Assembly (NCBI GenBank): GCA_965662355.1
Contig: CBFIHP010000002.1
Location: 1 to 64,000, forward strand
Direction: 5' to 3'
Source: GCA-2683825 sp965662355
Lineage (GTDB): Bacteria; Planctomycetota; UBA1135; GCA-002686595
DNA: 64,000 nt
The notes under the pieces were generated by a model. The model searched no databases. It was not told the origin of the DNA and saw only the letters and a program-made list of their open reading frames with translations. Numbering within the stretch: the stretch's first letter is position 1; every line of letters starts with the position of its first letter. Position numbers and translations under genes: made by a program. Below are positions 34,801-42,977 of the stretch, piece by piece.

Positions 34801-36047
34801 GGGCTGTGACCGTTACCCGAGATAACAAGTGGGTCATCACCGGTGCCGGGGATCGCAAGATCCGTATCTACGACCTGGAGACGAGCGAGTTGGTGCACGA
34901 GCTGACCCCGCCCGTGCGAACCAACCTGAACGACATCGAGATCAGTCCGGATGGTCGTCACTTCGCGACGGACGACAGCCTATGGGATCTCGAGAACCTC
35001 GCGGAGGGAACGCCCCGCGCCACCCTGCGAGGAATCGTCCCGACCGTGCGTTCCGTCGCCTTCAGTCCGGACGGTGCGCGGTTGGTCATCGGGCGAGGCA
35101 AGAGTGTGTTCGAGGTCTGGGACCTCCAGCCGATCCTGGATGCGAAAGAGCATCGCGTTCAAGGGCGATTGCTCCACACCACCAGGGACCACGCCAGTTG
35201 GGTTTCCTCGGCCACCTACACGCCAGATGGCAGGCGCATCGTGACCGGTTCCGCCGATGGAACCATTCGCGTGCGAAGCGTCGAGACAGGCGAGACCCTG
35301 TTGCGGTTGGAGGAGCCTTCGAACCACGTCGAGGACATCGCCGTCAGTCCGGATGCGCGCCGTATCCTGGCGGCAGGGCAGGACGGAGTGCTGCGTATCT
35401 GGGAAGGTGGCAGCAGCGAAGAACGTCGCCAACGACGCGCGGCGCGGCTCGCCTACCATGTTCGAAGGGAACAGGCTGATCCGCTGGTCGATGAGCTCTT
35501 CTTCGAGCACTTCCTCTTGAGCGAAGTCATGCTGCGTATCCCCGAACAGACGAGCGTGTCCTCCGAGGTCCGGAATACGGCCTTGCGGATCGCCTTGATG
35601 CGCGGCGACGATCCACAGCTCTTGAACGACGCCTGCCTTGCCGATGCGTTGTCCACGGGAGACCAGGCGAACTACGCCCGTGCTCTGCGACGTTCGGAAG
35701 CGGCTGTGGAGTTGACGCGGGACAATCCTGACAACCGGGTCTCGCTTGTTTCCGGAATCGCGTGCTACCGCAACGGGCGCTACTCGGAAGCATCGGAAGC
35801 GCTGCTTCAGGCCGACAAGCTTGACCGTGCTGCGCGCATCAAGTTCGCTCCCCGCGAAGTTGCCTGGCGCTACCTGTTTCTCACCATGTCCTACCACGGA
35901 GAGGATCGCCTCGAGGAAGCCAAGGGGGCCTTCCGCAGCTTCCGCCTGTGGCTCGATGGCCAGAGCGAATTCGGCCTCGCGAGTGAACTTCAGGCCTTGA
36001 TCGACGAGGTCGAGGCCCTGCTCGGTGACTCCGCGATGGGGCCGTAG
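31842..36047 (+). CDS. Membrane Ser/Thr protein kinase with WD40 propellers
   Basis: Signalling protein of 1401 residues. A disordered Pro/Glu-rich N-terminus precedes a kinase domain at about residues 105-420: glycine loop GEIARGGMGT, Lys in AMKVM, catalytic HRDLKPSNIM near residue 240, VMDWGLAR in place of the DFG motif, and GTPCYMAPEQAQG. One membrane helix lies near 443-463 (AAAIACAVIAAIGGTLFYLA), followed by a coiled coil rich in Glu and Lys. From about residue 590 to 1210 there are at least ten WD40 repeats, for example SVAFSPDGKRFLSASKDQHLVLWD. The last 190 residues are helical and may be TPR-like. ATG 31842 is the likely start; the upstream open frame has no features. This kinase-WD40 architecture is common in Planctomycetota. 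The gene stands alone, divergent from addB. Confidence 0.87.
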   Translation: MSPSDRETPPEGPEASGSVPGDAKPSGPPEAQPEAHVDPGKGEDHVSLVQRLKSHFGDVDPEINLQAREDSDSTPDREQDSTSKTPGSSRDLVERLGNQVLVGPRYTVKGEIARGGMGTILRIWDDDLRRNLAMKVMHGRGRSDVLDESDADQEKLGRFLEEAQITSQLDHPGIVPVHDLGIDDDGRCYFTMRLVRGAELKDALDAAREGAEGMTRTKVLGVILKVCEAMAYAHSKGVVHRDLKPSNIMVGRFGETYVMDWGLARVIGRDDTHDIRLLPSPEEITRLSLVKTVRRDESEANPDSPLVTMDGDVVGTPCYMAPEQAQGKLEDVGPHSDVYSLGSILYYLLSGRAPYVGDGERVSPHTVLNRVLQGAPTSVAKLAKEQPEELIAICEKAMQRDPAKRYATMLEVADDIEAFLENRVVKAYEVGSIAEFRKWVQRNRGMAAAIACAVIAAIGGTLFYLAQKEKQVADLEYEKSQTVAAKEKADQNLQRAIENERLAKDKEREALDQREEADRNAALAIKKSDEAQRSEYVANVLAVDFSLQLNDVEEAKRRLNACDAALRGWEWDHLWLMADAAISRSERIFGGISELEFDTQTNRLVLLMKSGEVKFFDLATRTLLKRPRITLSFGGVNFTLLSKPSMSVNLHQRVVAVAGRSPIVRVFELDTGELWREFPSADGEIRHDVDASTVAFSPDGKSLASGAEDGSIFLWDVDAGVTTFQLPGHRTRVTCLAWSPDSEVLASSSLDGHVFLWKAGIGMARHSLSGHSGMPVNALVWASDGSTLYTGGDDETIGVWEAELGRRQRTLTGHTQPVRSLAFDPIYQRIVSGSDDGTIRVWSEDGHSVILRGHDNPVRDVLFDPKGETVLSVGDKGFIIEMDTLGDLSQTELEPIHGAFSIESVAFSPDGKRFLSASKDQHLVLWDALSGEPLRRLRGHTNLVNAAVYSSDGRYIVSGSHDKTARLWDATTGRALRVYPAGAKIVRAVTVTRDNKWVITGAGDRKIRIYDLETSELVHELTPPVRTNLNDIEISPDGRHFATDDSLWDLENLAEGTPRATLRGIVPTVRSVAFSPDGARLVIGRGKSVFEVWDLQPILDAKEHRVQGRLLHTTRDHASWVSSATYTPDGRRIVTGSADGTIRVRSVETGETLLRLEEPSNHVEDIAVSPDARRILAAGQDGVLRIWEGGSSEERRQRRAARLAYHVRREQADPLVDELFFEHFLLSEVMLRIPEQTSVSSEVRNTALRIALMRGDDPQLLNDACLADALSTGDQANYARALRRSEAAVELTRDNPDNRVSLVSGIACYRNGRYSEASEALLQADKLDRAARIKFAPREVAWRYLFLTMSYHGEDRLEEAKGAFRSFRLWLDGQSEFGLASELQALIDEVEALLGDSAMGP

Positions 36048-36059
36048 GGCCCACTTCTC

Positions 36060-36812
36060 TCAGGCCACGGACGTGTCGAGGCCCGGCCACCGTACGAGTT
36101 CGAACGAGCCGTCGGCGTGTTCGACGAGGGCCGTGCAGCTTTGCACCCAGTCCCCGTTGTTCCCGTAGAAGACCCCATCGACTTGGCGGCATGCGGGATC
36201 GTGGATGTGTCCGCAGATGATGCCGTCCAGTTCGCGTACCCGCGCACTCTGTACGGCCGTACGTTCGAAGCTGCTCGTGTATCCGAGGGCGCGCTTGATG
36301 GATTGCTTGAGGCGTGTGCCGAGCCCGCCGGGCTCCTGTCGAGGAAGCACACGCTCGATGACCGAGGAGGCCATGTCGACCATCGATGCACAGGAGTCAC
36401 CCAGGCGTGACAACCAGACGACGCGACTCACTACGGTGTCGAAGTGGTCACCGTGCAAGACCAGGAGCCGCCGGCCATCGGCGGCGATGTGTTCGTGCTC
36501 GGCGGACACGGTGACGAGGGCCTCGCGGGCCATCCACTGATCGAGCTCGCGATCGTGGTTGCCGGGCAGATAGTGCACATGCGTGCCGTTTCTGGCCTTG
36601 GCTTGTAGCAGGTTGAGGACAGCGTTGTGCGAGTCTGGCCACCCCTCGGCTTCCGTGGGGCCCCAGCGATCGGCGATATCGCCCACGAGATAAAGAAAGT
36701 CCGAATCGCAGCGCTCGAGGAAATCGAGCAAGCGATCGGCGTGGGCTCTCCTCGATCCGAGATGCGTGTCGGACAAGAAGATGGATCGAAAGCGAATCGT
36801 GGTGTCGGTCAT
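36060..36812 (-). CDS. LpxH-like metallophosphoesterase (UDP-2,3-diacylglucosamine diphosphatase family)
   Basis: Calcineurin-type phosphoesterase, 250 residues, of the family that makes lipid X in lipid A synthesis. All metal-binding motifs are present: FLSDTHLG (about 12-19), LVGDIADRW (about 42-50), PGNHDRE (about 83-89), LHGDHFD (about 118-124) and the late GHIHDPA. Length and motif spacing agree with LpxH-type enzymes (COG2908). The gene follows the methyltransferase gene by 18 bases and probably shares its transcript. No other lipid A gene is in the window, so the specific substrate is inferred from the family only. Confidence 0.8.
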   Translation of the reverse strand: MTDTTIRFRSIFLSDTHLGSRRAHADRLLDFLERCDSDFLYLVGDIADRWGPTEAEGWPDSHNAVLNLLQAKARNGTHVHYLPGNHDRELDQWMAREALVTVSAEHEHIAADGRRLLVLHGDHFDTVVSRVVWLSRLGDSCASMVDMASSVIERVLPRQEPGGLGTRLKQSIKRALGYTSSFERTAVQSARVRELDGIICGHIHDPACRQVDGVFYGNNGDWVQSCTALVEHADGSFELVRWPGLDTSVA

Positions 36813-36830
36813 GGGGTCAACGCCGGCTGC

Positions 36831-37487
36831 TCATTTCGCACCGCGTTGCAAGGACATATGTCGGTCGCTATCGACCGCCACCTCCGCATCAATCCAGCCC
36901 GCTTCTCGAGCCAGCACTCGCAGCTCGTCCGGGGTCAAGGCGGCGTGGAGGCTGTCACCGAAGAGGCGACGCTGGTAGGGGGTCGCTCCCTGGGCATGGA
37001 GCGAAACCAATTCCTCTCGTCGCTCCAGTGAATTCGGTCGCATCAGATCTCGGATCAAGAGCACGCCACCCGGCTTCACGACCCGTAACGCCTCGATCAG
37101 GAAGGGCAGGGGGTCGGGAATGTGATGCAGGATCGTGTTCGAGAAAGCCGTGTCGAAGGTTCCGTCAGGGAAGTCGAGCCCCTTGGCGTCCGCGAGGCGG
37201 TAGGAAATGCGTTCGGCATGGGCGGAGGCTCTGCGGTTTCTTTCCGCGATCTGCAGCATGCGTTCGGCCAGATCGACGCCGGTGACCCGCGCGCCTTCGA
37301 TTCGCTCGCAGACCAGCAAGGGGATGTGTCCGGGGCCTGTGCCGATGTCCAGCATCGAACCGTGGGCACCCAGCTCGACCAAGCGTCCCACGAAGGCCTC
37401 GTTGGCTTCCGTGTGATCCATTTGGTCGTACTCGCGAGCATCCTCTTCGGTGTCCATCACCTCGGGCTCGAGTACTCGTTCCAGCAT
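36831..37487 (-). CDS. Class I SAM-dependent methyltransferase
   Basis: The 218-residue protein has the Rossmann-type fold of the UbiE/Methyltransf_11 group: motif I MLDIGTGPGHIPLLV near residue 45, the acidic loop VTGVDLAERML, then LADAKGLDFPDGTFDTAFSN and ALRVVKPGGVLLIRDL. The methyl acceptor cannot be read from sequence. The ATG at 37487 is preceded by TAGGAGG with 6 bases spacing, so longer in-frame starts are rejected. The gene lies between metH (44 bases upstream) and the LpxH-like gene (18 bases downstream). Confidence 0.85.
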   Translation of the reverse strand: MLERVLEPEVMDTEEDAREYDQMDHTEANEAFVGRLVELGAHGSMLDIGTGPGHIPLLVCERIEGARVTGVDLAERMLQIAERNRRASAHAERISYRLADAKGLDFPDGTFDTAFSNTILHHIPDPLPFLIEALRVVKPGGVLLIRDLMRPNSLERREELVSLHAQGATPYQRRLFGDSLHAALTPDELRVLAREAGWIDAEVAVDSDRHMSLQRGAK

Positions 37488-37493
37488 GTCGTT

Positions 37494-37498
37494 CCTCC
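37494..37498 (-). promoter_or_regulatory. Ribosome-binding site deciding the methyltransferase start
   Basis: GGAGG on the minus strand, 6 bases ahead of ATG 37487. Upstream candidates in the same frame lack such a site. Confidence 0.75.
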
Positions 37499-37531
37499 TA
37501 GCCATGGCTTCCGTGGCTCTTCGAGGCTCAA

Positions 37532-40500
37532 CTAGATCGTAAAGTACTTTGCCCTGGGGTGGTGGCAAACGAGGGCGGAGGTGCTCTGTTCTGGGTGCAA
37601 TTGCTCTTCTTCGCTCATTTCGATGCCGATTTTGTCGGCACCCAAGAGGTCGAGGAGGATTTCCTGATCCGCCATGTTGGGGCAGGCCGGGTATCCGAAA
37701 GAGAAGCGGCTACCGCGATAGCCCTGCTTGAAGAGGCTCTTCATGTCGCGCGCGTCGGCCTCGGAGATGCCGAGTTCGGCGCGGACTTGCTTGTGGATGT
37801 ATTCGGCCAGAGCCTCCGCGGCTTCCACCGAGAGTCCGTGCAGGTGGAGGTAGTCCTGATAGCGATCTTCCGCGAACCACGTGCGCGCAACCTCGGAAGC
37901 TTCCTGGCCGATCGTGACGACCTGCAAGGCGATCACATCGGGCGTATCGTTGCGCGAATGGAAGAAGTCGGTGATGCACAGGTTCTTCTTGCCACGTTGG
38001 CGCGGGAACTGGAAACGCGCCACCTCCTTGGCCGCGTTGTCCGGATCGAGCAGGACCAGGGAATCGCCCTCGGGCACGCAGTGCCAGAAGCCGTAGGCCG
38101 CGCGCGGCTGCAAGATGCTCTCCTTGGAGCACTGCTTCGCCAGATCGTGGAAGATCGGGCGAACATGCGAGTCGATGAAGGCTTCGTGTTCCGCGAGCGT
38201 CTTGCCTCGGCGGCGGTAACCCCATTGGAAGTGGAAGAGTGCCGTTTCGTTCACGTAGGGGAGAATCTGCTGCAGCGGAATCTCCTGGACGATACGCGGA
38301 CCGAGGAAGGGGGGCTTGGGGTAGGAGATGTCGCGCTCGATGTCTCCGCCGGTGATTTCGAGCTCGTCCACATCAGGGGCGAGTCGCCCCTCCGGTAGGG
38401 TGGCGCCGACGGCTTCGACAGCGCTGGCGATCGCGGCCGTAGTGGCCATTCGCGCGCGTTCTCCGGCGGTTTTCTTCGCGCTCTTCGTACGCACGGCGGG
38501 AGCGGCCGCGCCGTTCATCACTTTGTCCATCACGTCCAGGCCCTCGAAGGCGTCCTTCGCGTAGTAGAGAGCTCCATTGTACGTCGCGCGGCAATCGCCT
38601 TCGACGTAGGCACGGGTCAGCGCGGCGCCGCCGAGGATGACGGGCGTTTCAATCTCGCGCCGGTTCATCTCCTCGAGGTTCTCGCGCATGATGACGGTGC
38701 TTTTCACCAGCAAACCACTCATGCCGATGACGTCCGGCTTGTGCTCGCGTTCGACCTCGAGGATGTGCTCGATGGGCTGCTTGATGCCGAGGTTGTAAAC
38801 CGTGTAGCCGTTGTTCGTGAGGATGATGTCGACGAGGTTCTTGCCGATGTCGTGCACATCGCCACGCACGGTGGCCAAAAGGATCCTACCGCGCGATTCG
38901 CCATCCACGCGATCCAGGTGGGGTTCGAGGTGCGCTACGGCGCCCTTCATCGTCTCGGCCGATTGAAGCACGAAGGGCAGTTGCATCTCACCGCGTCCGA
39001 AGAGATCACCCACCACCGCCATGCCGGCGAGCAGATCGACGTTGATGATCTCGAGCGCCGGCTTCGATTGCATCGCTAGATCGAGATCCTCGTTCATTCC
39101 GGGCTTCTCGCCCTCGACGATGCGCCACTTCAGACGCTCGAAAACATCCTCGGGGACATGTCGCGCCGCCTTCTTGGCCTTGACGTCGACGCCATCGAAG
39201 ATCTCCATCAGTTTGTGCAGCGGATCGTAGCCCTCGCTGCGCCGATCGAAGATGAGATCCTCGCAGGTCGTGCGCACTTCGGGAGTGATCGAGTGCAGAG
39301 GCTCGATGCGTCCCGAGTGCAGGATGGCCGCTGTCAACCCGGCTTCCTGCGCGTAATGCATGAAAACCGAGTTCAAGGCGTGCCGAGCAGCGGGTCTCAG
39401 GCCGAAGGAGATGTTCGAGAGACCCAGGAGCGTGCCCACACCGGGCAACTCCGCGCGCACGCGACGGATGCCCTCGAGGGTGTTGATGCCGTGTTTTCTG
39501 TCATCCTCGTTGCCGGTGCAGATCGTGAAGGTCAGGACATCGAAGAGGAGATCTTCGGGGCGCATGCCGTACTGCTCGACGCATATGTCGTGCAGCCGCC
39601 GTGCGACGCGAACCTTGTCCTCGACCTCCTTGGCCATGCCGTCCTCGTCGATCGTCAGTGCGATAACCGCCGCGCCGTGCTCCTTTGCCAGGGGGAGCAC
39701 CTGGGCGCACTTTTTCATGCCGTCCTCGAGGTTGATCGAGTTGATGATCGAGCGCCCGCCTATCAACTGTAGCGCGGCTTCGAGGACCGGGTGTTCCGTG
39801 GAATCGATCACCAGCGGTACGGAGACGTCTGTCCGGTAGCGCCGGATCAACGAGTCCATGTCGGCAACCTCGTTGCGCCCGACGTACGCGGTGCAGACAT
39901 CGAGACAGTGGCTGCCCTCGCGAATCTGCGAACGTCCCAACTGGACCATACCGTCGACATCGCCTTCGAGGAGCTGCGTGCGGAACTTCTTCGAACCGTT
40001 TGCGTTCGAACGCTCGCCGACGAAGAGCAGCGAGTTGTCCTGCCGCAGATCGACAGCGTGGTAGATGCTCGTGATCTGGGGCGTGAGGGTGGGCTTGCGA
40101 ACGATCGGGACCCGTTTTTCGAGGCGCTTGACGACGGCAGCCAGGTGTTCCGGGGTCGTTCCGCAGCAGCCTCCCACGAGGTTGAGGCCGTCCTCTTCGA
40201 CGAAGCGGGCCAGCCAATCGGCCAGCTCCTGGGGTGTTAGAGGATAGCTGGGCTGGCCATCGACGAGCTGCGGCAACCCCGCATTCGGGAAGCAGCCGAT
40301 GAAGCGGCGCCACGTCTGGCCCAGGAGGCGCACGTGTTCACTCATCTCGCGCGGCCCCGTGGCGCAGTTGATGGACAGGAGATCGATGGGGTAGGGGTCG
40401 AGCAGCGCCATGGCGGCGGCCATCTCGGTTCCGACCAGCATCGTCCCCGTGACCTCCATGGTGACGCTGCAGAAGATGGGAATCTCGCGGCCGACGTCAA

Positions 40501-41035
40501 CGCGCGCGGCGAGGGCGGCATTGACGACCGCCTTGGCGTGTAGCGGATCCTGCAGCGTTTCGATCAGGAAGGCATCCACGCCGGCCTTGGCAAGTGCCTT
40601 CGCCTGGCGCTCATAGGAGGCCTTGATGTCGCTGTAGGAGATCTGATCCAGCGTGCAGAGCTTCGTTCCGGGGCCCATCGAGCCGATCACGAAACGAGGC
40701 TTGTCGCTCGTCGTGTAGCGCTCCGCGGCCGCGCGCGCGGCACGCACGGCCGTCTCGTTTATCTCTTCGGTGCGATCCTCCAGGCCATACTCGCTCAGCA
40801 CGTGGGGCATGCCGCCGAAGGTGTTGGTCTCGACCGCATCGCAACCGACATCGAAGAACGAGCTGTGGATGTCCTGGATCACATCAGGCCGATTGACGTT
40901 GATGATTTCACAGCAATTTTCGAGGCCCGAGTAGTCGGTGTCGAGCTCGAGATTCCTGGCATGAATCGATGTACCCATCGCGCCGTCGATGATGAGAACG
41001 CGCTCTTTCAAGGCCTCGAGGATCCGGGCGGTCAT
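37532..41035 (-). CDS. metH: Cobalamin-dependent methionine synthase MetH
   Basis: Transfers the methyl group of methyltetrahydrofolate to homocysteine through methylcobalamin. The 1167-residue protein has all four modules. The homocysteine domain ends in the zinc motif GGCCGTTPEH near residue 295. The pterin domain begins around residue 335 (LFVGERSNANGSKKF). The cap and B12-binding domains carry the cobalt-ligand motif RGDVHDIGKNLVD near residue 720. The AdoMet reactivation domain at the C-terminus includes FGYPACPNMADQ. It is slightly shorter than the 1227 residues of the E. coli enzyme. An ArsR-type regulator fused to a methyltransferase lies 27 bases upstream in the same direction, an arrangement expected for control by S-adenosylhomocysteine or SAM. 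Confidence 0.96.
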   Translation of the reverse strand: MTARILEALKERVLIIDGAMGTSIHARNLELDTDYSGLENCCEIINVNRPDVIQDIHSSFFDVGCDAVETNTFGGMPHVLSEYGLEDRTEEINETAVRAARAAAERYTTSDKPRFVIGSMGPGTKLCTLDQISYSDIKASYERQAKALAKAGVDAFLIETLQDPLHAKAVVNAALAARVDVGREIPIFCSVTMEVTGTMLVGTEMAAAMALLDPYPIDLLSINCATGPREMSEHVRLLGQTWRRFIGCFPNAGLPQLVDGQPSYPLTPQELADWLARFVEEDGLNLVGGCCGTTPEHLAAVVKRLEKRVPIVRKPTLTPQITSIYHAVDLRQDNSLLFVGERSNANGSKKFRTQLLEGDVDGMVQLGRSQIREGSHCLDVCTAYVGRNEVADMDSLIRRYRTDVSVPLVIDSTEHPVLEAALQLIGGRSIINSINLEDGMKKCAQVLPLAKEHGAAVIALTIDEDGMAKEVEDKVRVARRLHDICVEQYGMRPEDLLFDVLTFTICTGNEDDRKHGINTLEGIRRVRAELPGVGTLLGLSNISFGLRPAARHALNSVFMHYAQEAGLTAAILHSGRIEPLHSITPEVRTTCEDLIFDRRSEGYDPLHKLMEIFDGVDVKAKKAARHVPEDVFERLKWRIVEGEKPGMNEDLDLAMQSKPALEIINVDLLAGMAVVGDLFGRGEMQLPFVLQSAETMKGAVAHLEPHLDRVDGESRGRILLATVRGDVHDIGKNLVDIILTNNGYTVYNLGIKQPIEHILEVEREHKPDVIGMSGLLVKSTVIMRENLEEMNRREIETPVILGGAALTRAYVEGDCRATYNGALYYAKDAFEGLDVMDKVMNGAAAPAVRTKSAKKTAGERARMATTAAIASAVEAVGATLPEGRLAPDVDELEITGGDIERDISYPKPPFLGPRIVQEIPLQQILPYVNETALFHFQWGYRRRGKTLAEHEAFIDSHVRPIFHDLAKQCSKESILQPRAAYGFWHCVPEGDSLVLLDPDNAAKEVARFQFPRQRGKKNLCITDFFHSRNDTPDVIALQVVTIGQEASEVARTWFAEDRYQDYLHLHGLSVEAAEALAEYIHKQVRAELGISEADARDMKSLFKQGYRGSRFSFGYPACPNMADQEILLDLLGADKIGIEMSEEEQLHPEQSTSALVCHHPRAKYFTI

Positions 41036-41062
41036 GGTTCGTCTTGTTCTCTGGTAGCGGGA

Positions 41063-41995
41063 TCAGGGTTTGCGAGCGACGGCAACCAGCGTCATGAGAT
41101 GGGGCGGCTGTGGATCTCGTGCGGCACGGAAGACCTTGGCTTTCTGGAATCCGGCATCCTGAATTTCGTTCTCGAGACCGTGTTCCGTGAATCCGAGGTG
41201 AATGTGCTGCAGCTTCTCGCGGACCCAGCCTTCGGTGTGGGCCAGGAGGTCGATGACGAGTAGGCGTCCACCGGGCACGAGGATGCGGAAGGCCTCCTGC
41301 AGGCACCGGCTTGGAATGCTCGCATGATGCAGGGCCTGCGAGGCGACCACGATGTCGTGCGATGCGTCGGGTAGCGGCAGATCCTCGATGTCACCCTGCA
41401 CGCATTCGATGTTTTCGAGTCCGGCCTGCTTTGCGCGGCTGGACAGCTGGCTCAACATCGCGGTCGACAGATCGACGGCGGTTACGTGGGTCGCGACCTC
41501 CGCGAGCATCAAGGTCAGCATGCCGTCCCCGATCCCGAGGTCTGCGTAACGCGCGCGCGGTGCCAGGTGAATCAAAGCACGGCTCAAGCCCTCCCAGGTA
41601 CGACCGAGTAGGCTCTCATCACCGAAGCGCGCCGCAACACGATCGAAGTACGCCGGGACGTCCTCCTTGCTACGCCGACGCAGGGCTTCGAGCCCGGCCG
41701 AATCGGCGCTGAACTCGGGGGCGGAGCTGTTCGAGCCCCGGATCTCCTCCCAGAAGCGAGCCGCGGGGCCGCCAGCGATCGAATAGAAGCTGCGCCGCCC
41801 GGCGCGTCGGTCCACCACGAGTCCGACCTCCCTCAGGAGCGTGAGATGGGTCGAAATCCGGCTCTGGCCCATGTTGAGGATCTCCATCAGATCCGTGCCG
41901 GAGAGCTCCTCCTGGGCCAGAAGGTTCAGGATTCGCATCCGCGTCTCGTCGCCGAGGGCCTTCAGGAGGCGCGTGGTTCCCGTCAATCCGATCAT
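41063..41995 (-). CDS. ArsR-type regulator fused to SAM-dependent methyltransferase domain
   Basis: The 310-residue protein combines a winged-helix DNA-binding domain (about residues 5-85; LKALGDETRMRILNLL and the recognition segment MGQSRISTHLTLLREVGLV) with a methyltransferase fold (about 115-305). The latter has motif I ADLGIGDGMLTLML and VQGDIEDLPLPDASHDIVVASQALHH. Proteins of this two-domain type are often next to methionine-cycle genes, and some (SahR-like) sense S-adenosylhomocysteine. Here it directly precedes metH by 27 bases, so it probably controls the methionine cycle, perhaps with the second domain serving as a ligand sensor. Whether the methyltransferase part is active is unknown. 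Confidence 0.87.
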   Translation of the reverse strand: MIGLTGTTRLLKALGDETRMRILNLLAQEELSGTDLMEILNMGQSRISTHLTLLREVGLVVDRRAGRRSFYSIAGGPAARFWEEIRGSNSSAPEFSADSAGLEALRRRSKEDVPAYFDRVAARFGDESLLGRTWEGLSRALIHLAPRARYADLGIGDGMLTLMLAEVATHVTAVDLSTAMLSQLSSRAKQAGLENIECVQGDIEDLPLPDASHDIVVASQALHHASIPSRCLQEAFRILVPGGRLLVIDLLAHTEGWVREKLQHIHLGFTEHGLENEIQDAGFQKAKVFRAARDPQPPHLMTLVAVARKP

Positions 41996-42091
41996 CGCAT
42001 CCGCATTCTACGATTTATCGGAGTTCAGCTGGAAGACAGATAAGGGTCTTTGCTCAAAAAAGCGCCCCAGCACAAGCTTTCCCGGCCCCGC

Positions 42092-42379
42092 TCAGCCCCT
42101 CTTCGAGTCCAAAAAGACTCGCAGGGCGCCGCCCTTGTTCACGATTTCGATCCTCTGGACCCCGAATCCCCTTCCCCGCGGGCCCTTCAGCCAGGTCTCG
42201 ACCTGGTTGCGCAGCAGCGGTTTCTGTTCTCGGTTGCCCCAGCCGCGGCCGGTGATGACCAGCAGTTCAGCCACACCCCGCACCCTGGCAGCGTGGAGCT
42301 CCTGCTCGAGACGACGCAGGGCTCCCTCGGGTGCCAGACCATGCAGGTCGACCTGGTGGGCGGGGGAGGGTTTGGGCAC
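42092..42379 (-). CDS. Small Smr-domain protein
   Basis: The 95-residue protein is essentially one Smr (small MutS-related) domain. It has HQVDLHGLAPEGALRRLEQEL near the N-terminus (the conserved DLHG), then ELLVITGRGWGN (the GxG motif, usually TGKGxGS) and a C-terminal segment that packs the fold. Stand-alone Smr proteins are nucleases or RNA-binding factors in several bacteria. The start is GTG at 42379, with no strong ribosome-binding site. It lies 47 bases downstream of the FKBP gene. The specific target is not known. Confidence 0.8.
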   Translation of the reverse strand: MPKPSPAHQVDLHGLAPEGALRRLEQELHAARVRGVAELLVITGRGWGNREQKPLLRNQVETWLKGPRGRGFGVQRIEIVNKGGALRVFLDSKRG

Positions 42380-42426
42380 GCTGGAACTCGCTTGATTGAA
42401 CTTCGAAGATGATCCTTCTCTGCCGG

Positions 42427-42906
42427 CTACTCTCGCTCCCCCAAAACCTCCGTGTCCGCTTCAACCTCGAGGACCTCCACGTCCAGCTCGACCGTCGCGT
42501 CGGCCGGAATCCGCGGAGGTCGGCCCTTCTCGCCGTAGGCCAGCGACGGAGGTAGCAGCATGCGCCGTCTCCCGAAGCACAGCATCCCGACGATGCCCTG
42601 GTCGAGACCCTCGGGTACCTGTCCCGCGCCGACGTCGAAGCGGATGGGTTGGCCGCTCTCGATCGTGGAGTCGACTTCGGTGCCGTCGGAGAGCTGCATG
42701 GTGTAGTCGATCAAGACGCGGTTGCCTGTCGTGATTGGCTCGCCATCTTCCGGGATGACGAGGTCCTGGATCAGGAGTCCGTTCTCGAAAGCGACCGGTT
42801 CGTAGACCGGTGCGCGGGGGCTGAAGATACAGCAGCTCGAAAAGAGCAGCGATAGTGCCAGCGCGAGCAAGGCTCGTGACACGGGGGCAGGGGTGGATGC
42901 GATCAT
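42427..42906 (-). CDS. FKBP-type peptidyl-prolyl cis-trans isomerase lipoprotein
   Basis: Envelope proline isomerase. The 159-residue protein has a signal sequence with lipobox LLFSSC (Cys25 or 26). One FKBP domain fills about residues 55-150: NRVLIDYTMQLSDGTEVDSTIESGQPIRFDVGAGQVPEGLDQGIVGM is the classical core, in which the active-site Tyr, Asp and Phe can be seen, and then LPPSLAYGEKG. Loss of the usual Ile before PADATVELDVEVLEV is minor. It may assist folding of exported proteins. It is in the same-strand run 36060-45679. Confidence 0.9.
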   Translation of the reverse strand: MIASTPAPVSRALLALALSLLFSSCCIFSPRAPVYEPVAFENGLLIQDLVIPEDGEPITTGNRVLIDYTMQLSDGTEVDSTIESGQPIRFDVGAGQVPEGLDQGIVGMLCFGRRRMLLPPSLAYGEKGRPPRIPADATVELDVEVLEVEADTEVLGERE

Positions 42907-42977
42907 CGGGCTCTCGTGGATGCAATCATCCGGCGGATTCGGGGAGCGGATTCGGTCGGTTCGGTGCGCGAACAGAT

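Noticed and set aside
41996..42091. SAM or SAH riboswitch ahead of the regulator-metH pair
   Set aside because: No conserved riboswitch core or terminator-like hairpin could be recognised in this stretch or in 41036-41062.
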